Source of the DNA: Amyloporia xantha
Lineage: Eukaryota; Basidiomycota; Agaricomycetes; Polyporales; Adustoporiaceae
Assembly: GCA_036971615.1 (NCBI GenBank)
Contig: JAYKKR010000006.1
Span: 496,001-560,000 of the forward strand
Direction: 5' to 3'
DNA: 64,000 nt
Made by a program: the position numbers and the translations under genes. The notes below the pieces were generated by a model. It worked only from the letters and a program-made list of their open reading frames with translations, did no database searches and was not told where the DNA came from. The first letter of the stretch is position 1; each line of letters starts with the position of its first letter. Below, in pieces: positions 11,361 through 22,546 of the stretch.

Positions 11361-13313
11361 GTGGCTAGTGTCTGGAGCATGCACGCCGAAGCGGTTGTCA
11401 CCAGTCCGAATCAAACCTGGATTCCGGAATTCCCGAGGGTTCAGCCGGGAGTGATTACGTCCCGCGTAGATGGCCGCTGGGGTCCCCAGGAGTATTCGAG
11501 ATGGCCCCAGATGTACGATATCAAGATTCCCCACCATGCGTGCATCCCCGCGCGCATGCGCATTGCACCAGGAGATCCGCGTGAATTAGGCGTGCAGGAT
11601 ATCGTTTGGCGTCGCTTCGAGGAATGGGACTGGCACGAAGACGTTCTGTGCGGGGTGCGCCGTCTGGGGTTTCTGAAGAGAGATTGCATGGATGAGCTTG
11701 TAGGCGAAGCGGAGCGTATTATGCAGTTCTTCGAAGCGAGTGGTTCTGGTGTACTACAGGACAAAAACAGCTCGGCCACAATCTCTGTGGTATTCTGCGG
11801 CAAGCAATCGACCGTCTGCGGAAGCTCCCGCGTCCAAGATGCACGTCATCGCGCTTGCAGCACACATCCAGCGTCTTGCACTGGAAATTGCAGGATATGT
11901 GAACTATCTGGAAATCATCGCGCCGAGGATTACACTTCCTACCTTCCATGCCAAACTCGTATTGAATATCCGTGGAGCTTTCACACAGAACCCTAGCACT
12001 GCCCAATCGTTGTTCAGGGTGGGTGTCCCTGTGTGGTTTATACAGGATCTCACAGCACGCGTCAAGGTCCATCGTGTCATTGACGACCCTGTCCCCATCG
12101 AGTCTGAGTTGGCGCTAGCACAGGCGTGGCCGAGGATATACAGTGGCCAGGGTGATCTGGCTGGATTAGTGACACGGGTTGGAGATTGGCCGTATGTTAT
12201 GAATAGGGAAGTCACGCGTGCCCTGGTGGATCAGTGCTTGCCGGTGTTACCCCATGACCCCGTGGAAGACGACCGCGACTCAAAGCGCCGCAAACTGGGC
12301 GGTCGTACTCATCGGGGCACTCGTGGTCGGGAGGGCGCGAAGGGCGGATCGTCATCAGGACCCGCACATCCTTCTGTCGAACACCAGGCGGTCCCGGGCT
12401 GCAAGATACCTCCATGTTGGGAGGCCGCGCTCACGGCAGTCTCACCGCTGCCCTCGCCCCCGACTTCCGCGACATATTATTTCCTCCGCCCTTCCTATTC
12501 GTCGGTGTGAGAGAGCCCCTGAGTGATAAAACCCGCCGATATATACACAACTATGTACGCATACGGGGCTTCTGTCGCCACCGCCTACTTGACCCTGCAA
12601 TCGGTGGCAAGCCGTTGTCAATCGCCGAGTGGAGGGACAGTCTGTATGGTGACTACACGCTTGATGTCGGAGACAACGACCCCGGCTCTTCTTCCAAGTC
12701 CAAGGGCAAGAAAGTCACTCGGGCACAGGAACGTCATCAAATTGCTCAGAATGTGCGCAAGCTGTTCGCGCAGACGGGTGGTTTACCATCGTACTCGCCC
12801 TCCCAACTGGTACTGTGGGGCTCGAATGAAATCAACGGTGAGGCAGCGGGCTCGGGTGAGCTACGGGCGCAAATCCTGTGGGAGGTCCACGAGGTCAACT
12901 GGCGGTGTGAGGTTCGCGCGCTCGATGAAGCCATGACCGGGAGTTCGCAGTGGTCCACGCTGCATCGGTGGGATCGAGAAGCTCTGGTTGCGCGAGTCTG
13001 GACGTCGGGTGCGAGCGCACTCTCTGTAGTCCCGCAATGGGAAAGCGAACGCCCCGTGTTTTGTTGGTTGTCCTCGGTCGAAGAAGGCTGGAGAGACAAC
13101 CGTTGTTTCCTCAAGAGTCTCATCACGCTCATGGACCGATGGTCTGGTTTACCTGATGAATTGCGGGTTCAGCCAGAGTTGGTCATGTCGTGCGCTGAAG
13201 CGGAATACAACTCTCTTCAGCGTGCTGCCACTCTCTTCTACGCTCGCTGCTTCGTCCGCGTATTTCGTCGTCTTCCCGTAGTTCCCATGTACATTCCAGC
13301 TAGTTTACCGTGA
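11361..13313 (+). pseudogene. Unidentified Agaricomycete protein, frameshifted
   Basis: Protein-like sequence spans this interval but moves between frames. 11,361 to about 11,760 reads in one frame (MASVWSMHAEAVV...). About 11,830-12,400 reads in another and includes a conserved-looking segment (HIQRLALEIAGYVNYLE...VGVPVWFIQDL). From about 12,450 a third frame runs to a stop at 13,313 (PFLFVGVREPLSDKTRRYI...). Some changes could be introns, but I found no splice pair joining the first two frames around 11,770-11,830. I recognise this type of protein from transposon-rich mushroom genomes only as uncharacterised; I assign no function. A basic patch (KRRKLGGR) lies near codon 170 of the middle part. 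Confidence 0.4.
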
Positions 13314-13710
13314 CGTGATGGTGATGTCGTGTATGGCTTGTAGATATCCCGGTTTACTGTATCAGCATCATGCTTCCTTGCCCTGACCATGTGGACGTTG
13401 CTGATATCTCCCTTGTCATGAGATTCAGAATAGGACGCGGGTCCGGCATGTTTGACGCGATACCCGGACACAGTCTGATGATGATCGTGCTGAATTCCAT
13501 TGATCGACGCTAACCTTCTGCTTTCTAGATTTTTTTTCGGGCAAATAAATGCGAGCGCATCATGACGAATTTGGTAAGTGCGCTCATGAGTGCGGTATGA
13601 AACTGAACAGAAATTTGTGGCACGAATATTATGTGTGCATGTATTTGAGCATACCCAGCAGCATATAAAGGCGGCCTGAGCTCGGGGCGTTTTTGTACTG
13701 CACAAACATG
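13314..13710. other. Intergenic, nothing recognised
   Basis: Short spurious frames only. I see no repeat or RNA gene. Confidence 0.4.
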
Positions 13711-14889
13711 ATAAGGGCAGACACTCGCGTCAAAACCATCGTCAACCAGTTCATACCCTCCCGTGCGGTGATTCGCGGCGCTGTGGTTCTTTGCACCACG
13801 AATCCCGACGTTCGTCATCTCGTCGTCACCAGTTATGGAGTGGCGAATGAAGGTTCGCTCGGAATGCTGTTCGAAATTGTGAGTAAAGCTCTCTTTGATT
13901 GGATAACGGTCCTGACACATTATGAGCTAGTGCCGTCAGCCTGAAGCAAAGCGATGCGCGCGACATTTGAAACCGCTCAGGATTCAGATGACGAAGGAGC
14001 AGCACGACTTATGTATGGACCGCGTTCGTGCGCTCGACCCGCCGGCGTGTCTGGGCGGAGCGGGCTACTACACGGGCCCCGAACTTCAGCCTCCACCCCG
14101 ACTCCGACGAACACGCCGAGCCGTGTGCAGACGCTCACTGCGACTCCCCGCCGAGGGCGCCCGCCGTTGAAGACGGAGGAGATTTTGGTGACGATTTATA
14201 TCAAGGTACGGTGGTTTCGCATTTGCAACGTTATGACAAAGCGCTGATGGACGCTGAGCCAGGACAACGAGGAACCGATCACAATCCCTGCGAAAGGCAT
14301 CCAGCGCGAAGGCTTGTTGGAGTTCACCTTCCGCCAGCGTAATATCTATGATGTGCTGGGGATAGAGGACAACGAGTCCTCTGTCCCGTATGAACGCTTT
14401 CATAGCCGTCTGGGCTATTTTCTCGGCTATCCTAAGCCCCACGATAAGGAGTATTTGATGCCGGGGGATCCTGTAGTCTACAGACTGAAGAGCGTAGCGT
14501 GGTGCCCGGGACTCAGCGCCTTCACAGAAGTGCGGCCGATAATATTCCCGGATCCGCTCCCGGCGTTGCTGAAGGGCGTGGATGTCGGCGTCGGGAAGGC
14601 TGGGCCTTCTACTCCGAAGCGAGGACGCGAGCCGTTCCCCTTGATTTCGCCGCTGACCGCTAGTAGCTCGCGGACGTCGGACGGTCGTAGCACAGATGCT
14701 TCCCCCGCTACTCCTAGCTCTGGTTACAAGCGTAAGCGTTTAGCGGCGCACGATGGGCGTTCTAAGGCGGCGGCGAAGAAGCCTTGCGGCAAAGGGAAAG
14801 CTCGGGTGATCGAGATCGAAAGTAGCGACGAGGAAGCACCTTGGGAGTTGATGGAGAGCGACGAATGGGAGGTAGAATCGCAGATCTAG
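13711..14889 (+). CDS. Unidentified protein, probable introns or frameshift
   Basis: A first segment starts near 13,711 (MIRADTRVKTIVNQFIPSR...) and reaches a GTGAG donor near 13,878. A middle segment (13,940-14,200) shows protein-like sequence in two overlapping frames, so a frameshift or misread intron is likely. The last exon runs from about 14,265 to a TAG at 14,887-14,889 (EFTFRQRNIYDVLGI near its start) and ends in a Ser/Lys-rich tail with KRKR, KKPCGKGK and an acidic EIESSDEE patch, as in nuclear proteins. I do not recognise the family. It shares strand and style with the genes on either side, and the three may belong to one element. Confidence 0.4.
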
Positions 14890-15362
14890 ATAGCGGATAT
14901 ATCTGCGCATTGTTCGGCCAAAAGGTTATTTTTCAAGAAATGATTTCTTATCAGCTGCGACTGAACCTGACTGAAAGCGCGTCGGCCGGAATATAGTTGG
15001 TTAGGCTGATACGGTGCGCATGGATGTGGCTTAGGAAAACATCGGGTACTTGGCTGAGTTTTCCCGGCACAGGTGGTCGGATTAGGCTTGGTAAGGTCAT
15101 TAGTCTGCTGACTGAGTGGCAGGACTAACCTTTGAGACAGCCGCGGCAGTTGCGTAGTGACGAGTGTACATGCAAGCCCGTCAAATTGTGTGTAGCGTCG
15201 TCTTTCCCCGTTCGCCACTCGTGTGCACTCTGCCTTTCCTTCCCCCCCTCCAGGGGATACCACATTCGTTCAATTCATCCCCCCCCCTTCGTTCAAGCCA
15301 TTCCTCTATTGCCTTGCGGTTCGCTGGATTTTCTCTACCCCAGCCGTCCATTTTAGCTCGCA
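14890..15362. other. Intergenic, pyrimidine-rich promoter-like region
   Basis: No gene. CT-rich tracts with runs of C at about 15,240-15,295 precede the next start codon, a common fungal promoter and 5' UTR feature. No defined motif stands out. Confidence 0.3.
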
Positions 15363-17783
15363 ATGGTGGCTTCCGCTGGCATCAGCGACGAACAGGAGGG
15401 TGAGGTGCAGGAAGTCGCACGTCAGGCTAGGATGGTCTGGACTCCAGCGCAGACGGCGTACCTAGAAAGCACTCGAGCGGCATGGCAGGATATCCCCCCA
15501 AAAGACCGCGAGCGGCGCAATAAATTCAGAGGGGACGTAGAGGATGAGCTCTTGAAAAGATGGTCATTTCCCAACGCGAGTTACCTGCGCTTGGTCAGTT
15601 TTCGTCTGCTGTCTTAGATCCAAGACTGATTGTTACCCTCAATAGTCCATTCGCAACTGGTACAAAAACCATGGCGCAGGCACGAGTTCGACAGTGAATG
15701 AGCCGCACCATGCGAAGTCTATGTTTGGACGGCACACACGCTCGCTGGGTGCCTCGGAACTCTGGGGGCAAGAGAACAAAGATATCGTTACGGCTGCTGT
15801 TGGGAGTAACGGGATGGTCGGACACGGCGGGAATCGGAACGCGGTCCGTTCGCAGCTGTTCGACGCTCTCCCGATAAGATCAAGACAGACTGGGCAGAGA
15901 AAGCGCAAAAAGCCAAGGAGCAAGCGGCGAATGGTGATGTATGGGATGCTATCACTATGTGAGTTGTGCCTTTATGACGGATGGTTAATTTTCTGACGTT
16001 GATTTGACTTAATTAGCAATCAAGAGACAGTCTTTGATGTTATTGGATCGGAATTGCATAAGCTGATTGGGCACGGCCGAAACCAAATAGGAGATGCCGT
16101 TATCTTCCTCCGCATTGCGTTTGTGAATGCGAGGGGGGAGAAGGTAACACGCACGTAGGTGTCTTTCATAGATATACATTGATGAGGCTGAACGTGTGCC
16201 CTCAGGATTTCGATCGGATGCACGGCGAATGGAATCGACTGCAACTTCGAAGACAATAGACCGGAGAACATTAAATGGTTGCGCTTTATTGACCTGGCTC
16301 TGCGTACGTATGTCTTAAATTGTGCCGCATCACCAGTACTGATACATATATTCATCAGCGTGTGCTCGTCCAGGCGTGAATCAAGGAATCACATATGATG
16401 AAGACGGCAAGCCGCTCCTGCCAATGTGGGTGCCGGAGCGATCAATCGCTGAATCCATGAGTACTCTCCAGGCGTATTTAGAAGGATTGTGGGGTACGTT
16501 ATTGATGCAGTGTCTACAAACGACGTTCTGAATGAACATATTTCAGCTTATGCCCATGGTCATGGAGGCGACACACCACCAATCGACTGGGAAGCCGTCA
16601 ATGACCCGAAAATGAACATTTTATTACCCATGTGGCGCGACGTCAATCTACAGGACCTGGTGGACATCACTCAGAACACTCCAGTCAAATTGTTGACACT
16701 CTACATCGACATATACGACAAGCAGGGTACCGACATGGCACTGGAGTTCCGTCTTCCTCGTGACGGAGAATCTAAGACGGCTAGGGACAACACCGAGGTG
16801 GCGGGTGCAGCCGAGCACGATGTCAACCCGGATGCCTCGTCACGCGCATCGCAAGTCGGGATGGTCACGCCTCAGCGAAAATCACAAGAGCAAATCGTAA
16901 TCCCCGTACTCGATGATGAAGAACAGGAAGTCGAAGTTGTCGATACCAGCACGGTGTCGTTGCCGCCACGGCGCCAGGATCGAGATGACGCTCTCGTGGG
17001 AGCCAGTGGCAAGGAAGACGACGACAAGGGCATCGATATTCCGATATCGACGCCTCGCAAGAAGGTCCCGATTTCGACGCCTTGCAAGAACACGCCGATA
17101 TCGACCCCCCGCAAGAACACCCCTGGGCCGATATCAACCCCCCGCAAGAACACCGCTATATCGACTCCTCGCAAGAACACCCCGATGTCGACTCCTCGCA
17201 AGACGCCAGACATGGAAGCCAATGGTGACAAGCCCGCGCCGCTGGCAAACATGTTGCCAAGTGGGGTGATGCGCGAATCCCCGAAGAAGCCGACAAACGT
17301 GTCTCCGTTGAAGATGGCTGGTCACGATGAGGAAGATCGCGATGCTGAAGGTGAAGAAGAGGAGGCGGGGGAGAAGGATGACGAGGAGGGTCCTGAGAGC
17401 GGTAGTGCCGTTGAGAGTCGTCAGTCGGAGGAGTTGGAGGGGGCACGGGTCGGGTCAGGTAGTGGGGTCAGTTCGGAAACATTGAAGGTGCGTCATATGT
17501 GTCTTGCTCAGGTGGGTCAGGAGCTCACAACTCTCATTACTAGCGTGCTGCTTCCCGCAAGAAGGCTGCCGCGCCTATACCCCAGGGGCGGACGAGCGCG
17601 CTTACTGTCGAAGGCTAATGGGTACGCTTCATTCATTAATATCTTGGAATACGAGTTGATAATCATGGTGAAAGGGACGGACGGATGGTCACGCGCGGTG
17701 TCAAGCGTGTGATGGACCCGGGCAGCCAGACTGCGAAGTCAGGACCCACGGGGAGGCCGGCCAAGAGGCCGAAAGCCAAGTGA
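15363..17783 (+). pseudogene. Multi-exon unidentified gene with a 1-nt frameshift
   Basis: The first exon (from ATG 15,363) encodes an acidic-basic segment (WTPAQTAYLESTRAAW...ELLKRW). The next starts near 15,645 (SIRNWYKNHG). At 15,873-15,876 the frame breaks: an in-frame LFDALP is followed one base out by a natural continuation (DKIKTDWAEKAQKAKEQ), so one base seems to be missing. Later exons are near 16,017-16,143, 16,205-16,304 and 16,360-16,493, then a long exon of about 16,545-17,489, with small terminal exons to a TGA at 17,781-17,783. The long exon holds an ISTPRKN repeat and an acidic EEEEAGEKDDEEG stretch; the protein ends in basic TGRPAKRPKAK. The protein would be nuclear by composition; I do not know its function. 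A sequencing error cannot be excluded for the frameshift. Confidence 0.45.
17041..17214 (+). repeat. ISTP(R/C)KN tandem peptide repeat
   Basis: The coding sequence repeats a 21-27 nt unit (CCGATATCGACGCCTCGCAAG-like) about seven times, giving ISTPRKK/ISTPCKNT/ISTPRKNT. The S/T-P-R-K pattern resembles minor-groove-binding SPKK-type motifs and CDK sites. It sits in the frameshifted gene at 15.4-17.8 kb. Confidence 0.75.
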
Positions 17784-18171
17784 CGATTTTGTTGCTTGTG
17801 GATGTGTGCGGCATGTCTTGCCATAGTATACCCTTAGTTGGATTGTTCTCTTTCTTGCATATCCATTCCTTCCATCTCCACTCATTTCATCTTCGTTAGT
17901 TTTGTGCTATCGGAAAGTTCCTTGACTTTGGACACTCACGTGACTTCTAGTTCTCACGTGCGCCTTCCTTCTAACCCTCGCGCGCACTCTTTGTATCGCG
18001 CGCGGTCTTTCTAATCCTCGCGCGCCATCTTTCTAATCGTGTTCGGTGTTTCTTCGGTGTGTGCTCATTGTAATCCTCACCTGCATTTCCATCTCATGCA
18101 TGTTTTAATCCATAGGGGTGGTCTAATACTTTTGCTCGCCTCTATCCTTTGTGCTGTTGGCAACTTCTTTG
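17784..18171. other. Intergenic, nothing recognised
   Basis: No gene. Several CTCGCGCGC words occur around 17,945-18,030. Confidence 0.35.
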
Positions 18172-18775
18172 ACTTTGGACTAGTGGTAGTGGATAAGCCA
18201 TTGTAATCCCCCTTGGATAATCCTGTCTATTGGATGGATAATCTTTGGTAAATAGGAAAGATCATCCTTATGTCTAGTAGATAATCCTGTTATAATCCCC
18301 CTTGGATAATCTTCTCTATTGGGTGGATAATCCTTCTTGGACTTTGGACTAGTGGTAGTAGATAAGCTGTTGAAATCCCCCTTGGATAATCTTGTCTATT
18401 GGGTGGATAATCTTTGGCAAATAGGAAAGATCATCTTGATATCTTGTAGATAATCTTGTTCTTAGCTTTATGAGGTTGGGCAATCTTACTGGGGATTATC
18501 CTCTGGTTCATGGATTATCTTAGTTTCTAGGGAGGATTAACTTGAGGATAAGCATGGGATTAGGTGAGCATACAGTAGGATTATCCTGGATGGTAGGGTT
18601 GAATCAGAGGCAAAACTCAGGGATTATCCAGGGATAAGACACTGGATTATCCAGGGATAAGAATATTGAGACAGTGCTACTGTCCACTAGATTATCCCAG
18701 GATTAAAGAGTGTGGAGCACTCAGGTGTGGGGTGGATTAGACAAAAAAATGTACAAAGTGTAGAGAAGATTATCC
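18172..18775. repeat. GGATWATCC cluster with a 169-bp tandem duplication
   Basis: The near-palindromic 9-mer GGAT(A/T)ATCC, or its 8-base core, occurs more than a dozen times in about 600 bp. The first part is a tandem duplication (copies starting at 18,172 and 18,341, period 169 bp). Such clustering suggests an array of binding sites, for example subterminal transposase sites, and is followed 20 bp later by an element terminus at 18,795. Confidence 0.7.
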
Positions 18776-18794
18776 AATATAAATGACAAAGACG

Positions 18795-18830
18795 CCCTAT
18801 AGAGTAGGCTATAATGACTGAATGGGCTCG
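18795..18830. mobile_element. 36-bp copy of the long-TIR element terminus
   Basis: These 36 bases are identical to 42,791-42,826, the right end of the MULE-like element (starting CCCTATAGAGTAGG, ending GAATGGGCTCG). Sequence to the left differs from that element, so this is the end of a different family member or a remnant. Confidence 0.65.
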
Positions 18831-19392
18831 CAGAGACTGGCGGGAGCACCAGTGGCAGCAAGTACATGCCCCCTCCGGCAGTGAAAAACGGCAGGAGGGC
18901 AGGCATCGGGTCAGGTGTCGGGTCAGGCTGAGCAGCAAGAAACAGACCTTTGGGACCCTTCCCTGCTTCCCCTTCTCCCTCGCCTTCCTCCTCCCTCGAG
19001 CTGGGATGAATATCGAGGGGAGTCAGACGATGAGCGGTGGGCGGGGCGTTGAAACGAGCAGCCAGGCGTCGGAGGGCAAGTGGCGGGGTTTTGAAGCAGA
19101 CAGCGCGGTATCCGACGTGCAGTTGCTCTTAAGCATGTGCACAGCGGGGAGCGGTGTGACCCTCCGAGAGTGGGGAGGAGAGCGGGGTGCCGTGTGCGAG
19201 AACAGCGGGGCGTTGTGCGTGAGAGAGTCGTTTGATGTGTAGAGGTCGAGACGCTGAGACGAGCAGAGTGGCAGGGCGAGAGAGTGCGGGGTGACCACTG
19301 ACAAGAAAGCCAAGGTAGCAGCAAGGAGGAATAACTGAAGAGACGTGCAAATGTGCACAAGTCCATATTGACCCTAACCCTAGATCAGAGTC
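18831..19392. other. No supported gene
   Basis: Short open frames on both strands have no recognisable content. A telomere-like ACCCTAACCCTAG lies at 19,371-19,383. Confidence 0.35.
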
Positions 19393-19410
19393 AGTCTGTC
19401 GCGACAGACT
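19393..19410. repeat. 18-bp palindrome with TGTCGCGACA core
   Basis: AGTCTGTCG/CGACAGACT is a perfect palindrome. It shares its 10-bp core, and a similar flank (TTGGGA about 20 bp further on), with the 58-bp palindrome at 5523-5580. Both may be termini of one transposon family. Confidence 0.6.
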
Positions 19411-20280
19411 CGCGTCCAGAATTGGGACTGCTCAGCGCTCATTTTTGTTGTCACGTCTCTTCTACGACGCTCACTTGGCTTCATCTTCCTCTCTGCCATT
19501 GACTGTTTCTGTCCATTTCTGCTCACTCAGGTATTCTCTTTCTGATCTATAATACATATCTAGTTTGCTGCTGTTTCTTCCTGAGCAGTCCTGGATCACT
19601 GATGTGCTGGCATTTCTGAGTGAAGTGTATGTGTTTGTCGGTCATTGTGGGCTCAGGTAAGTCAATATTTTCTTTCTTTTCCTATCTATTCCTATAAAAT
19701 ACTAAGATCGGTTTCTGATTCAAATCTCAATAGTATCAACTGACAATGAAAGGTGAGTTGACTTCAAGTTATCTCTTGAAGGTAAACTCTGACGTGTCAA
19801 CTATATATAATAGATAGGCATCTACCTGGCATGCAACTGTCCTCCATGATGTTTCTGATGCTGGATTCATGCAGCCTGAGCCTACGTAAGTGATGTTTGG
19901 AATACAATTTCTGTTTCATTTTTTGACTTTGTTACACCTTCTTAGATTCCGTCTTCTATCCATGTGCCCTCCCCTCCAAGTCTCTCTCTGTCTTGTGCCA
20001 TCCACTTGACTGCTGTATCCATATCTTGTTGGAACATTGCGGTGAGCCCAAGTCCAATTGATTAATGACTGTAACTGATTGCATCGTCCACCAGCTTGCA
20101 TATATGTCAGGTAGCTGGTATGTATGTATCTTCCATGCCCCTGCTTACTTCAATTGCTTGACGTGGTAGGTGGTGGGGAATAGAATATTGGATGCTGGAT
20201 GTGGTGCTGGATCATACTATATGCTAGACACTTTATTGTAATATGCATGAATATATTATATTTATTTTGCAATACTCTGT
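19411..20280. other. Non-coding, intron-like sequence
   Basis: No open frame of note. Several GTAAGT/GTGAGT donors and pyrimidine tracts give it the look of a spliced 5' leader on the plus strand, but no coding exon follows. Confidence 0.3.
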
Positions 20281-20526
20281 CTTTATCTAAGAACATTCTG
20301 TGACAATCTGGGAGCAATAAATATGTCTTTAAGTGTACTGTTAGAGTAACTTAGGTACATACTGGGAGTACTCTGTGACGCTCTCAGAGATTTGAGCTAG
20401 AAGGGGTTAGTCTGAGGGTGACCTGGGACACTCTGAGCACTCTGGGCACTCTGAGTGCTCTGAGTGCTCTAGGACGCTCTAGGACAGTCCTAGAGCGTCC
20501 TAGTACCAAATGCGTTTTTCCTGATG
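20281..20526. repeat. CTCTGAG-rich tail with a 35-bp hairpin
   Basis: The words CTCTGAG, GAGCACTC and GTGCTCT recur, followed by a perfect hairpin at 20,469-20,503 (17-bp arms, CTAGGACGCTCTAGGAC, 1-nt loop) and then GTTTTTCCTGATG at 20,514-20,526. The gypsy integrase fragment begins immediately after, so 20,526/20,527 is an element junction. The tail matches the one at 10.9-11.1 kb in style and in its last 13 bases. Confidence 0.6.
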
Positions 20527-21403
20527 TTCCCCGCTAAACCACAAGGACCGCTCAAACCGAATGAGATTCCAGAGCGCCCTTGGCAGGTTATCACCACCGA
20601 TATGATCGTGGGTCTCCCCAAGTCCGATGGGTTCGACTCAATCCTGGTCACTGCAGATCGCTTCACCAAGATGGTACACTTCTCGGCATGTCATGAGACT
20701 CTGACTGCCGAAGGCGCCGCGGAACTTTATATACGCGATGTCTTTTCACATCATGGGGCCCCGGCCAAGGTCATATCAGACCGAGGTCCCCAATTCGTGT
20801 CAAAGTATCTGCATGCGATCTACAAGGGGATGAATATCGAACCAGCCATGTCGACTGCCTTTCACCCGCAGACCGATGGGCAGACAGAGCGGTGGAATCA
20901 GGAGATCGAGCAATACCTTAGGGCTTATGTCAGCCATAGACAGGATGATTGGGCGAAGCAGTTGCCTTTTGCGGAGTTTGCGCTGAACAATCGCGTCCAC
21001 TCTGCAACCGGTTACTCCCCTTTCTTCCTGAACCAAGCCTATAACCCCGATCTCCAAATCCGCTTGAACCCCATGTCGAAGGTACCCGCTGCGGAAGATA
21101 GGTTGAAGTTGTTGCAGGAAATACGGGATGACACGCGCGCTGCGCTTGAGCTGTCTGCTGAGCGCATGAAGACGTACTATGATAGGCACGTACAGGAGGC
21201 ACCGGTGTTCGAACCTGGTGACAAGGTGTGGCTGGATGCTCGTAATCTGAAGCTGAAACAGCCGAGCAGAAAGCTAAGTCCCAAACGCCTTGGTCCCTTC
21301 CCTGTCACACGGAAGATCGGTGACTTAGACTACAAACTGAAGTTACCCAAATCGGTGCCAGTTCATCCAGTCTTCCACGTCTCCCTGCTCAGCAAGCATA
21401 CGC
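20527..21403 (+). pseudogene. Chromodomain Ty3/gypsy integrase, 5' piece
   Basis: The frame from 20,524 encodes the integrase core of a Ty3/gypsy retrotransposon. The catalytic D, D and E are visible (VITTDMIVG; VISDRGPQF; TDGQTERWNQE), followed by the C-terminal GPY-like region (KRLGPFPVTRKIG...HPVFHVSLLSK). The 5' part of pol (protease, RT, RNase H, integrase zinc finger) and gag are missing at the 20,526/20,527 junction. The frame is cut at 21,403 by the 5' LTR of another retrotransposon and resumes at 36,440 with no lost codons once the 4-bp duplicated ACGC is counted once. Confidence 0.92.
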
Positions 21404-22485
21404 TGATAGGCGCTAAGCCCCTCTGGGCCCCGATACAGCTCTTTTCGGCAATCGCATCCCGCCCGGCACTTCGGCCCAGCGCTCAAAGCCTTCGATTTCA
21501 TCTTCGACGTCCCTCGATGCTACGCACGTGACCCCCGACGCTCAATATCCTTCGACGCTCTTCGCCCGCTTCTACCGTTCTCTACCCTTGCTCGAAGCTC
21601 GGCGCGGTCGTTCCGAGGCCTCGCCCTTAGATCCAGGACCATCTCCCGCATTCGGCGAACAATAGTGCCCCTCGACGCCGCTCCTCCAATGCATGCATCG
21701 CTTCGTGCCACACCGACGCGTCCGGTCTTTCCCGATTAGGTATCGAACCTCGCGGCGTGCCTTCGACGACGGATACCGGTCCGAAGTGTCTCGTATGTTT
21801 CTCTTCATCTCCGCGTTCGGCATGACGTCACTCTACCGATGGCCTCGATATGTGCCACTCGGTGAGGCGGACTCGTGTAGGACAATGCAAAGCCACTCGT
21901 ACTAGTGTGCCACTCTCGATAGTCGTAGCGTTCTATTTCGTAGTATAAAATCTGTCGTATTTCTCTCTCAAATACAAGTTCCTTTTCCCCCTCGAGTTCA
22001 GAGCTCATAAGTCGAGTTCGCCCTGCGTCTAAGTCCTCTACTGCGTCACTTCGTTCTTCGCTGCGTTACTTCGAAACCTCGTTACTGCGTCTGTTCGTCG
22101 ATACCGTTTCGACGAACCTCTGATCTTACGATCGCCTTCGACTACCGCCGAAGAACTGTGTTGCGCCTCGAACCGCGTTATAGCTAAGTCCTCCCTTTCG
22201 AATCATTTCTATTCCTTCTACAATACATCGAAGAGCTCTATCGAGCTTCGATCGTCTCTACCGAGTCCCGCTAACTACCCACAGTCTTCGAGTAGCTTCG
22301 ACGACGTGTCGAGCTACATCGTATCGTTCCCTAGTCTTCGTAGCCTCTTCGAAGGCGTTTCTCGTGTTCACTCGAACCGCGGGACACCTTGCTGCTAACT
22401 CCCCTCTCACTAAGACTATAATTCGTCTCTCTAGTCCCTTTAGGTCGCACCCAGGTTAGGGGTTAGGGTTTCGTAGGTCGTATCA
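21404..22485 (+). repeat. 5' LTR of the inner retrotransposon
   Basis: Begins TG and ends CA. It carries a TATA-like box at 21,944-21,950 and a telomere-like GGTTAGGGGTTAGGGTTT about 20 bp before its 3' end. The long open frames on its minus strand have no support. Confidence 0.93.
21944..21950 (+). promoter_or_regulatory. TATA-like box in the 5' LTR
   Basis: TATAAAA; an identical copy lies at 35,899-35,905 in the 3' LTR. It is the probable promoter for retrotransposon transcription, inferred from position and sequence only. Confidence 0.45.
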
Positions 22486-22488
22486 TTT

Positions 22489-22505
22489 CTGGAGCCCACC
22501 GCGAG
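22489..22505 (+). other. Possible tRNA primer-binding site
   Basis: TGGAGCCCACCGCGAGG starts four bases after the LTR end, and the TGG start fits pairing with a tRNA CCA end. I cannot name the tRNA. Confidence 0.4.
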
Positions 22506-22546
22506 GGGATTTCAGGCAAGAATTCGCCGCTTTCGGGTTTCCAAAA

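Noticed and set aside
18814..19242. Plus-strand frame starting MTEWARRDW
   Set aside because: It starts inside a transposon terminus and has no recognisable content.
20281..20526. Helitron 3' end
   Set aside because: A hairpin precedes the end, but the terminus is CCTGATG rather than CTRR, and no Rep/helicase Helitron gene is near.
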